A stretch of DNA of 20,000 nt from Glandiceps talaboti. Its lineage: Eukaryota; Hemichordata; Enteropneusta; Spengelidae. How positions within the stretch are numbered: the first letter of the stretch is position 1; each line of letters begins with the position of its first letter. The notes beneath the pieces were generated by a model that saw only the letters and a program-made list of their open reading frames with translations, had not been told where the DNA came from and searched no databases. Positions 10,869 to 17,589 of this stretch are shown here, one piece after another. The stretch spans positions 2,090,001 through 2,110,000 of the forward strand of contig NC_135549.1 of assembly GCF_964340395.1 (NCBI RefSeq), given 5' to 3'. Position numbers and translations under genes: made by a program.

Positions 10869-10923
10869 CATATTTTTGCCTTTTTTGACTTCTGACATCT
10901 ATCTTTTATTCTTTCCCATACAG

Positions 10924-11052
10924 AAATTTCTTTATGAAGGAAACTAATAGCCATGTTACATATGATTTCTGTAAAACCAATATTGAACACAGTAAGCTGT
11001 ATGTTGCCCTCAGATTCAAAACCAAAGAGATTGCCAGAGATGTGTACAACAG
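10924..11052 (+). CDS. RRM-domain protein, exon: helix 1 to helix 2, with RNP1
   Basis: The acceptor is strong (TTTTATTCTTTCCCATACAG, ending 10923) and the donor is AACAG|GTAATT at 11053. In the frame starting at 10925 it encodes 42 whole residues. They begin NFFMKETNSHVTYDF (end of helix 1 and strand 2), continue through SKLYVALRFKT (strand 3, the RNP1 block) and end KEIARDVYNR (helix 2). RNP1 KLYVALRF fits K-G-F-G-F-V-x-F with Tyr kept at the third position, but Ala replaces the second aromatic, which may weaken canonical base stacking. The exon begins with the third base of a codon and ends with two bases of the Arg codon completed by the next exon at 16400. A different frame, open from an ATG at 10953, is a shadow. 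The specific protein is not recognised. Confidence 0.8.
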
Positions 11053-11371
11053 GTAATTTTAAACATTTGTTTTCAGTTTTCTTTAAGACATTTTTCAAAA
11101 TATACATGTACGTGTATGTCAGTAGTTTTGCAAGAACTGTTTGAGAGTGAAAATGTTTGTGTTTAAAAGTTTGTATAACACATGCTGGCTCCAAGTGGAT
11201 AATCGTCCCCGATTATTCAAGTCATTACTCCTCACTTGAATAGAATAGAATAGAATCTTTTTTGCATCCATCAAGAAAACTGCATTTCTTCATTGGATTT
11301 TCTGCAATAAGTATTTGGTGCTAAAACAAAAAAAAATCCCACAAAATAAGGTTACATGACTGTGTATTAAG
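11053..11371. other. Start of the 5.3-kb RRM intron, with a pentanucleotide tail
   Basis: Intronic AT-rich sequence. Around 11240-11256 it holds a short (AATAG)n run, GAATAGAATAGAATAGAATC, of the kind that ends some LINE or SINE copies; no element body can be recognised next to it. The A-run at 11328-11336 marks the approach to the 45-bp array. Confidence 0.4.
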
Positions 11372-12501
11372 TTTTGAGTGAGATACAGTAGAGGAGAGAT
11401 GCAGCCTACCCATTGAGTCTGAGTGAGATACAGTAGAGGAGTGATGCAACCTACCCATTGAGTCTGAGTGAGATACAGTAGAGGAGTGATGCAGCCTACC
11501 CATTGAGTCTGTATGAGATACAGTAGAGGAGTGATGCAGCCTACCCATTGAGTCTGTGTGAGATACAGTAGAGGAGTGATGCAGTCTACCCATTGAGTCT
11601 GAGTGAGATACAGTAGAGGAGTGATGCAACCTACCCATTGAGTCTGTGTGAGATACAGTAGAGAAGTGATGCAGCCTACCTATTGAGTCTGAGTAAGATA
11701 CAGTAGAGGAGTGATGCAGCCTACCCATTGAGTCTGAGTAAGATACAGTAGAGGAGTGATGCAGCCTACCCATTGAGTCTGAGTAAGATACAGTAGAGGA
11801 GTGATGCAGCCTACCCATTGAGTCTATGTGAGATACAGTAGAGGAGTGATGCAACCTACCCATTGAGTCTGAGTGAGATACAGTAGAGGAGTGATGCAGC
11901 CTACCCATTGAGTCTGTGTGAGATACAGTAGAGGAGTGATGCAGCCTACCCATTGAGTCTGAGTGAGATACATTAGAGGAGTGATGCAGCCTACCCATTG
12001 AGTCTGAGTGAGATACAGTAGAGGAGTGATGCAGCCTACCTATTGAGTCTGAGTGAGATACAGTAGAGGAGTGATGCAGCCTACCCATTGAGTCTGTGTG
12101 AGATACAGTAGAGGAGTGATGCAGCCTACCCATTGAGTCTGAGTAAGATACAGTAGAGGAGTGATGCAGCCTACCCATTGAGTCTGAGTGAGATACAGTA
12201 GAGGAGTGATGCAGCCTACCCATTGAGTCTGAGTGAGATACAGTAGAGGAGTGATGCAACCTACCCATTGAGTCTGTGTGAGATACATTAGAGGAGTGAT
12301 GCAGCCTACCCATTGAGTCTGAGTAAGATACAGTAGAGGAGTGATGCAGCCTACCCATTGAGTCTGAGTAAGATACAGTAGAGGAGTGATGCAACCTACC
12401 CATTGAGTCTGTGTGAGATACAGTAGAGGAGTGGTGCAACCTACCCATTGAGTCTGAGTAAGATACAGTAGAGGAGTGATGCAGCCTACCCATTGAGTCT
12501 G
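11372..12501. repeat. 45-bp minisatellite, about 25 units, open in the antisense frames
   Basis: The unit on this strand combines GATACAGTAGAGGAGTGATG, CAGCCTACCCATTGAGTCT and GAGTGA, exactly 45 bp with no length drift. Because 45 is a multiple of three and the antisense strand lacks stops, one antisense frame stays open for 390 codons as repeats of MGRLHHSSTVSHSDS, and another reads TQWVGCITPLLYLTQ repeats. Point variants recur in several units: CAG/CAA, GAGTGAG/GAGTAAG/TGTGTGAG. In the MGRLHH frame they mix silent changes (Leu CTG/TTG, Arg AGG/AGA) with replacements (His/Tyr, Ser/Thr, Thr/Asn, Met/Ile, Ser/Phe). There is thus no sign of selection on either frame. It lies inside the RRM intron. 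I treat it as non-coding. Confidence 0.9.
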
Positions 12502-12539
12502 TAGAATGCTCACCATGGATTTGGGCCAGTCAGTCACAG

Positions 12540-12620
12540 AAAATCTTCTGGTTCCCATGGGATTTGAACCCATGACCTCCTGAATGCTTGTCTTGAGCTG
12601 GTATGGCACAGGAAGCCGGT
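12540..12620 (-). other. tRNA-like T-arm with B-box, possible SINE remnant
   Basis: On the minus strand, 12574-12556 reads CATGGG-TTCAAAT-CCCATG. This is a perfect six-base-pair stem with the seven-base loop expected of a TΨC arm, containing GGTTCAAATCC, a full match to the pol III B-box. A possible but weak A-box (CAGCTCAAGAC) lies about 30 bp upstream on the same strand. No acceptor or anticodon stem could be drawn, so this is not a tRNA gene. It may be the head of a decayed tRNA-derived SINE; the 45-bp array begins about 55 bp further on. Confidence 0.4.
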
Positions 12621-13019
12621 AGTTTGGGTGTCTTTTACATTGCAATGTCTTCACGGGTCTGACAAGTACTTCTTGTAACAAACTAAAAAAAACATTCAAT
12701 ACTTTGTCAGAGCTTGATAGCATGAGACAGAATATAACCTTTCTTTTATAAAAATGTCATTGGAATTTAAGAGAATTTTCAGTTGAGAATAAAAGTATGT
12801 AAAATAACAGTATTTTTTCAAAATCCAAAATGGCTGACCTTTGTTTTTGAAATAACAACTGGTAAATTTCCTAGAAAAACAAGCCCATTACTGGTACTTA
12901 AAATATTTTGATTCATTTCTTATAACTCTGTTCTCAGTCATCAGAATTCTGAGAAAGATAGTATTTTTAGTTTCATAAGATTAATTTCTGGAATTGATTA
13001 ATTCTTGAATTGAAAATTA
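12620..13019. other. AT-rich intronic DNA, nothing recognised
   Basis: The stretch between the tRNA-like T-arm and the Penelope-like fragment has no recognisable coding, RNA or repeat features on either strand. Part of it could be the 3' UTR of the adjacent antisense Penelope-like copy, whose coding remnant ends at about 13020. Confidence 0.4.
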
Positions 13020-13335
13020 TTCAAAAAAATTTGTTGTCATATTTTCCTACATTGGCATTAAGTGATGGATTGTTGACTTTGATGTACATGGCATCCAATA
13101 GTCTTCTTTTATCCATGTTTTGTTTCCTGTCGATGGTCTTGACTGATTTTGATTCTGGAGGTTGATGGCCACTTTATGTAATGTGTTGGCGAATAGCTGA
13201 TTGGTCTTTCTTCTTATGTTCCTCAAACCACACTATATAGAGGCCTGTTGGTCTCCCCTATATAGAAGGCACTAAACGCTAGTGTAGAGCAAGATATTTG
13301 GAAGATGCCATCTATCTTGTTTTCTTTCTTGTCGT
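13020..13335 (-). mobile_element. Penelope-like retroelement, GIY-YIG endonuclease fragment, broken
   Basis: Reading the minus strand from 13330 down, the frame gives GIFQISCS, then AFYIGETNRPLYSV. After a one-base frame change comes FEEHKKKDQSAIRQHIT, then an in-frame TAA followed by SGHQPPESKSVKTIDRKQNM and DKRRLLDAMYIKVNNPSLNA. The order YIGET.RPL, (R)..EH, H..., (V).(I)ID...., RR..(E)A.YI, PSLN is the GIY-YIG nuclease domain that Penelope-like elements carry after the reverse transcriptase. Intact enzymes have a catalytic Glu in the RR.LEA segment; here the codon reads Asp (RRLLDA), and the Arg after RPL is also lost. With a frameshift and a stop, this copy is dead. The reverse transcriptase part is missing; upstream on the minus strand the fold-back array begins. 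It lies antisense in the RRM intron. Confidence 0.75.
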
Positions 13336-13377
13336 TATCTTTATAGGTCAAACCTGTGCATAGGAGTAGATAAGTAC

Positions 13378-13930
13378 ATGTACAATTAAAGTCCTGAGAC
13401 CTGAAACAAAATGTTGTATGGCACAACAAAAAATCTTACAAACAGTGACTACATTTTATGGCTGGCTCGACAAAAATCTTACAAACAGTGACTACATTTT
13501 ATGGCTGGCTCGACAAAAATCTTACAAACAGTGACTACATTTTATGTCTGGCTCGACAAAAATCTTACCAACAGTGCTACATTTGATGACTGGCTCATCA
13601 AAAATCTAACAAAAATCTTACCAACAGTGCTACTTTTTATGTCTAGCTCGACAAAAATCTTACCAACAGTGCTACATTTTATGGCTGGCTCGACAAAAAT
13701 CTTACAAACAGTGCTATATTTGATGGCTGGCTTGACAAAAATCTTAGAAACAGTTACTACATTTTATGGCTGGCTCAACAAAAATCTAACAAAAATCTTA
13801 CCAACAGTGCTACTTTTTTGTCTGGCTCAACAAAAATCTTAATAACATTGCTACAATTTCTCTGTTGGTAAGATTTTGTCAAGCCAGACAACATTTTGTT
13901 TCAGGTTTCAGGATTTTGATTGTAAAAATA
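13378..13930. repeat. Fold-back structure: inverted ends around an array of ~44-bp units
   Basis: The centre (about 13425-13855) is about ten direct copies of a unit made of GGCTGGCTCGACAAAAATCT, TACAAACAGTGACTACATTT and TAT. Two units, near 13600 and 13784, share the same CTAACAAAAAT insertion and lie about 182 bp apart, so a four-unit block was probably amplified. The left edge (13383-13440, with CCTGAGACCTGAAACAAAAT, GTTGT and CAACAAAAAATCTTAC) is matched in inverse orientation by the right edge. That edge is 13868-13925, with GTAAGATTTTGTCAAGCCAG, ACAACATTTTGTTTCAGG and ATTTTGATTG. The last half-unit is thus flipped relative to the array. A frame open from 13501 for 113 codons is a by-product. 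Confidence 0.8.
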
Positions 13931-14068
13931 AACTTTCTATAAGTTTCAATGATTTTGTACAACCTCACTCCCAATTTCCCTGTTTCAGGTTTCATGATTT
14001 TAATTGTAAAAATAAACTTTCTATAAGTTTCGATGATTTTGTACAGCCTCACTCACCCTATTTCCCTG
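13890..14068 (+). repeat. ~82-bp tandem duplication
   Basis: Two adjacent copies share GTTTCAGGTTTCA(G/T)GATTTT, TTGTAAAAATAAACTTTCTA, TAAGTTTC(A/G)ATGATTTTGTA and CAGCCTCACTC. The first copy overlaps the right inverted end of the fold-back structure, so the array and this duplication are parts of one composite repeat. The short frame through both copies is repeat-derived. Confidence 0.85.
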
Positions 14069-14409
14069 ATTAAAACAATTGATAGTGCATTCAAAACTGA
14101 AAGATGTTATCTCTTCCTGATATATCCATTATTGTAGATCAAAACATTAACTATCAATTTCAGTTGAACATTTCCTCCTACAGGGAGACAAATGATATCA
14201 ATGTTACATTGTAACAAGGAAACTACAAAATAATGTAATTTTCTCAGAAATAATGATATTGTCAATAAAATAGTTACATGTAGGAAATAATAAGATTTTC
14301 TCAGAAAATCTTTCTCAGTGAATTACTAGTAAATACTAGTAAATAGTTTGTTCCTACTTCCTGTAGATATCATATTATAATTGATGTAGTTAGTTTATAG
14401 ATCTGTCAT
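14069..14409. other. AT-rich intronic spacer
   Basis: No gene or repeat is recognisable beyond a small duplicated TACTAGTAAA at about 14324-14343 and repeated TTTTCTCAGAAA words at 14240-14310. Confidence 0.4.
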
Positions 14410-15125
14410 TAGATATTTTAACCCCCAATAAAAAGGAAAATATGAGTGACCTAAGGGGCCTTGTAGTATGGGTCATTAGATGAGTAGTGACAAAACCCTT
14501 AGGTCGCAAGTAATTTAATATAATTTAATGAATAAATGTCATCGGAAACTATAAGAGGGAAGCCGGTGTATCCGATATGCTACGGAAGCTTCAATGGCAA
14601 TGCCTTGAAAATCACAGGGCATTTAGCAGACTAACTTTCCTATACAAAGCTACAAATAATCTAATTGCTTTTCAAGATGATAAACTACCAGAATCATCAT
14701 CACGTTCTACTAGGGGAAATGTACCTGGTTCTTCTTTCATATTGATCATCGCTTAAAAAAACTGTTATAAATATTCACTTATTCCTCGGACAATTCCAGA
14801 ATGGAATCTCTTACCATTATCCATTCAAAAAGCAAAGACAGTTGACGGTTTCAAATCTGCCCTCTCCAGCATTGATATCACCGATCTCATAGATCGTGCT
14901 CACCTGAACACGGGTGAGATCTAAAGGATGCCACCAGCGGTACGCCTGTGTGATGATAATCCTTTCGGATGTTTTAATACACAGTATAGAAGTAGAAGTA
15001 GAAGAAAAATATTTGCATCAAGAATAATGGATGAAATATCAGATGAATAGTGACAAAACCCTTAGGTTGGGATTATTTTCTGCCTGAATGAAAAAAACTA
15101 TTGGTGAATAACATAATTATACCAG
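14410..15125. mobile_element. Palindromic TGACCTAAGGG element, split by a LINE insertion
   Basis: The left part (14410-14512) holds one arm with GAGTGACCTAAGGGGCCTTG, a short centre and the start of the opposite arm, GTAGTGACAAAACCCTTAGG. The right part (15041-15125) repeats ATAGTGACAAAACCCTTAGG and then continues through the outer arm to AATAACATAATTATA, parallel to the right arm of the intact copy at 15996-16153. The words AGATGAGTAGTGACAAAACC (14477-14496) and AGATGAATAGTGACAAAACC (15044-15063), each followed by CTTAGGT, therefore flank the LINE fragment as a long imperfect direct repeat. This is what a target-site duplication from insertion into the palindrome would leave. Boundaries are by eye. 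Confidence 0.65.
14545..15006 (+). mobile_element. 3' end of a non-LTR retrotransposon (LINE), decayed
   Basis: The frame from about 14556 reads VSDMLRKLQWQCLENHRAFS, RLTFLYKATNNLIAFQDDK, LPESSSRSTRGN. After a small frame disturbance with a TAA at about 14753 comes YKYSLIPRTIPEWNLLPLSI, then VDGFKSALSSI, ending at a TAA near 14922. The series 'MLxxLxWxxLxxRRxxxRLxxLYK ... RSTRGN ... YxxSFFPRTIxxWNxLP ... SxxxFKxxL' is the well-known C-terminus of invertebrate LINE ORF2 proteins (CR1/L2/Jockey-related). A 3' UTR of about 65 bp ends in an (AGAAGT)n-type tail at 14989-15004. The reverse transcriptase and endonuclease are gone. It lies in the sense direction inside the RRM intron. Confidence 0.8.
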
Positions 15126-15433
15126 CACCAGTAATATCAAAGAAATATCGGGAAAGAAGTAGCAATATTGAACCTTTTGTCTCGTATTTTGAACACAGCA
15201 GAACCAGTGACGTAGACACATGTTCTCATGACATAGAAGTGCGTTGTCATGACGTACAATGACCAAGTATAAATTCCATATTTCTTTTGTTCATCTTGGA
15301 CTGTTGTGTACATGGTATAATAGCTGTAATACTACATTGCTACTGACAACCAATCAATTGTGACCTGGTTTTAGTGTGAATACGATTATGTTTGTGAAAA
15401 TAAGAGATAGGTATGCAGTTGTATAGTGAAGAT
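15126..15433. other. Intronic spacer
   Basis: Unique sequence between the split palindromic element and the 85-bp array. A degenerate duplication of GTGACGTAGACACATGTTCT and TCATGACGTACAATGACC-type words occurs at about 15207-15262. No gene or RNA signal is visible. Confidence 0.4.
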
Positions 15434-15777
15434 CATCAAGTTGTCACCACAACCTGAGACATGGTACAACCCAGTGACAATGTGCCTCGGTGCCTTTATT
15501 CATTGCTGTACAATTACTGACTATCAAGTCACCACAACGGGAGACTTGGTACAACCCAGTGACAATGTGCCTCGGTGTCTTTATTCATTGCTGTACAATT
15601 ACTGACAATCAAGTCACCACAACGGGAGACTTGGTACAACCCAGTGACAATGTGCCTCACTGCATTTATTCATTGCTGTACAATTACTGACAATCAAGTC
15701 ACCACAACGGGAGACTTGGTACAACCCAGTGACAATGTGCCTCACTGCATTTATTCATTGCTGTACAATTACTGACA
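15434..15777 (+). repeat. 85-bp tandem repeat, 4 units
   Basis: Units begin near 15437, 15522, 15607 and 15692 and share ATCAAGTCACCACAACGGGA, GACTTGGTACAACCCAGTGA, CAATGTGCCTC, TTTATTCATTGCTGTACAAT and TACTGACA. The first unit is most diverged (GTTGTCACC, CCTGAGACATGG). The last two differ from the first two in CACTGCATT versus CGGTG(C/T)CTT, giving a polarity of divergence. Eighty-five is not a multiple of three, and overlapping short frames simply step through registers; it is not coding. Confidence 0.92.
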
Positions 15778-15995
15778 GCTACATGTGCACTGACAAGTTG
15801 ATTTATACCATGCTTAACAAGCCAAGTTGAACAAAAAATATTGAAATTTGAATGTATACTCGAGTCTTTCCACGTCACAACAACGTGCATCTATGTTAAG
15901 AGAACACGTGTCTGTGTCCATGTTTATGCAATGTTTGAAAAAATGCTCAAAATTACCATTACTTTCCCCATTTCTTTGTATTACTGGGGATGGTA

Positions 15996-16153
15996 TAATT
16001 ATATTATTCCCCTATATTTTTCTTCATTTAGCCGGAAAATGACCTAAGGGTTGTCACTACACATCTTAAGGACTCGTAGTGACAAGGGCCCCTTAGGTCA
16101 CTTGTATTTTCCTTGGCGGAACGAAGAAAAATATTGGGGAATAATATCTAATT
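15996..16153. mobile_element. Palindromic TGACCTAAGGG element, intact fold-back copy
   Basis: A long inverted repeat with about 70-80 bp arms. The left arm reads ATTATATTATTCCCCTATAT, TTTTCTTCATTTAGCCGGAA, AATGACCTAAGGG and TTGTCACTAC. Its inverse follows as GTAGTGACAAGGGCCCCTTA, GGTCACTTGTATTTTCCTTG, GCGGAACGAAGAAAAATATT and GGGGAATAATATCTAATT. A 15-base centre (ACATCTTAAGGACTC) separates them. The arms differ by a few small indels. With the split copy at 14410-15125, this is at least the second insertion within 2 kb. It has no coding capacity, so it would be a non-autonomous MITE-like or fold-back element. Terminal boundaries and target duplications are not resolved. Confidence 0.8.
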
Positions 16154-16399
16154 GTTCGTTACTGTCACCTTGAAAACACAACGGATAGTTATATTCAATG
16201 CTTATCAACTCACTATTTATGTAAATTACCTTGTCTGATCTGAGACAGATGTGATAGGGTTTTTATCATATTTATGATAGTATTATTATTCACACTGTCA
16301 GACTCAATTTATAGTTTCAACTTTGTATTTCTTCATCATTTATGCATATTGTGATGTAAAAAATTAGTAATTATTGGAATGTGTATCATTTGGTTACAG

Positions 16400-16479
16400 A
16401 TTTGATGGCAAAACAATCCTTGGAAATACCATAAAAATGAGCTGGTTTAGAGACTTACGCATTGTAAAAGTTGGGAAAG
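16400..16479 (+). CDS. RRM-domain protein, exon: end of helix 2, strand 4 and linker
   Basis: Acceptor TTTGGTTACAG (ending 16399), donor GGGAAAG|GTAAGT at 16480. The first base A completes the Arg codon begun in the exon at 10924, giving YNR-FDGK across the junction. The exon then reads FDGKTILGNTIKMSWF, followed by RDLRIVKVGK. 'FDGKTILGNTIKMSW' is the conserved end of an RRM (x-DGK-x-LxGxxIxVxW: helix 2 turn and strand 4). Counting from the candidate strand 1, the whole domain would be about 76 residues, the usual RRM size. The exon ends with one base (G) of an Asp codon. The basic segment after the domain begins the C-terminal linker. The intron before it is 5,347 nt and carries nearly all of the repeats described for this region. 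Confidence 0.85.
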
Positions 16480-16544
16480 GTAAGTAAATATATCAGAACA
16501 ATTGTATCCCTTATACATGTACTGTAAACAAGCTTGCTGATGGC

Positions 16545-16930
16545 CTGTTATCGGATATTTACATAGACATCTCCCTCATACCACAGAGATCAAAGAGATC
16601 AATAAAACTGTGGGATTCACTGGCACAAATCCTATGGAAAAATATGCTACAGACAATTCTCATTGCTACCAGATACCAAACTGTAATACAGACATCTTGA
16701 AAAACTCATTCTTCCCACAAACAATAATAGACATACATGTAGACTGGAACAAGCTTGAAGATAGCGTTGTTAAAATTGGATCTGTTGATATGCCTTCAAA
16801 GCAGCTATCCAGCTCAACTAAGTGCCTCTCTTTCTGTCAATCAAGACCAGTTATCTGGTCATTCAATATATTTATAAAGATACAGATCCTGGAATTAAAT
16901 ACAAAATTTTTGTGTTATGGGTCAAAATGA
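16545..16930 (+). mobile_element. LINE 3' coding fragment with a 12-bp in-frame insertion
   Basis: Within the 770-nt intron between exons 16400 and 17250, a frame open from about 16610 contains NSHCYQIPNCNTDILKNSFF followed by PQTIIDIHVDWNKLEDSVVK. This corresponds to the LINE ORF2 C-terminal pattern '...YxIPxxRTDxYKNSFFPRTIxDWNxLP'. The segment IHVD interrupts the expected TI.DWN, and the DNA shows why: GACATACATGTAGAC duplicates GAC around ATACATGTA, a 12-bp insertion that keeps the frame. The 106-codon frame runs on to a TGA near 16928, but the last third is AT-rich and has no similarity that I recognise. This is a dead fragment. It ends in the same C-terminal block as the LINE at 14545-15006 but is a separate, more diverged insertion. 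Confidence 0.6.
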
Positions 16931-17249
16931 TAAAAATTGGGTTTTCTTGTCCTCAACACAATTGTAAGAGATAGAGAAGACAACAAATTTTGGTTCATCA
17001 TAACAAGAAATTACTGTGCGTCAGTAGTTGGCGTAGACGACACACTATATTATATAAGAAAATGATGATATTCATCATGTAGGTGTCATGAAGATTTAGA
17101 ACAAAGTGGTAACACTTATTGATACTAGGGGTAACAGTTGCCATGGTAACCATCTTATGTAATCGTTTGTATTATCACCATTATCTTTTGGTGATCTGTA
17201 CACTAGTGTGAGAATGTTTTTTTATTTTGTGTTTTTTATTCGTCAACAG
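16931..17249. other. Rest of the 770-nt RRM intron
   Basis: AT-rich intron with a small palindromic word, GTTGCCATGGTAAC, near 17138-17151, and a T-rich tract ahead of the acceptor TCGTCAACAG at 17249. No other feature is seen. Confidence 0.4.
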
Positions 17250-17338
17250 ATCGTTACTTTACACCACAAAGTGTCTATCACTCTAGAAATATACAGAGAC
17301 TACGAGCCTCAGTGAATCCATTCTATAGGAGGAGGGCG
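17250..17338 (+). CDS. RRM-domain protein, exon: basic post-RRM linker
   Basis: Acceptor TTTATTCGTCAACAG (ending 17249), donor GGGCG|GTAAGT at 17339. The first two bases, AT, complete GAT (Asp) with the final G of the previous exon. The exon then encodes RYFTPQSVYHSRNIQRLRAS followed by VNPFYRRRA and ends in phase 0. It is rich in Arg and aromatic residues and has no stop in the used frame. It has no recognisable domain, but the composition (RYFTP, SRNIQRLRAS, PFYRRR) is typical of evolutionarily constrained linker sequence rather than chance. The Arg run leads into the RS-like exon at 19933. I do not recognise the family from this segment. Confidence 0.8.
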
Positions 17339-17589
17339 GTAAGTTTGGCAGAAAATATCATTTTCTATTTTTCTTACTTATACTAAATAGGTTTGTTGCT
17401 TCATTATTTGGCACAATATCTTCTTGAATTTAGTGTAGCTATTTTAGGAAGATGTTAGTATGCTGTTCTTTTTTATGTTTTGTGTGGTTTGATGTGGTGT
17501 TGTGTGGTGTGTTGTGATGTACAAAGGAAGTTTGACAACAACTGAGAAATATTTTGCAGTCCTTTTGAAATTCCCAATAGACACTGCCC

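Noticed and set aside
10953-11144. Sense 63-codon frame starting MLHMISVKPILNT
   Set aside because: It overlaps the RRM exon in another frame, runs past its donor without effect, and has no good acceptor of its own. The frame at 10925 gives a clear RRM and phase-matched junctions.
10491-11194. Antisense Tyr-Ile-His-Thr polymer frames and sense Met-Tyr-Val-Cys frames
   Set aside because: Entirely produced by the tetranucleotide microsatellite. The true coding signal here is the sense RRM exon in a different frame.
12040-12723. Antisense 227-codon frame with TQWVGCITPLLYLTQ repeats and a non-repetitive N-terminal part
   Set aside because: The repeats are the 45-bp minisatellite in another register. 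The non-repetitive part crosses the tRNA-like T-arm (giving the peptide GSNPMGTRRF, typical of translated B-box regions). No domain or exon signal was found.
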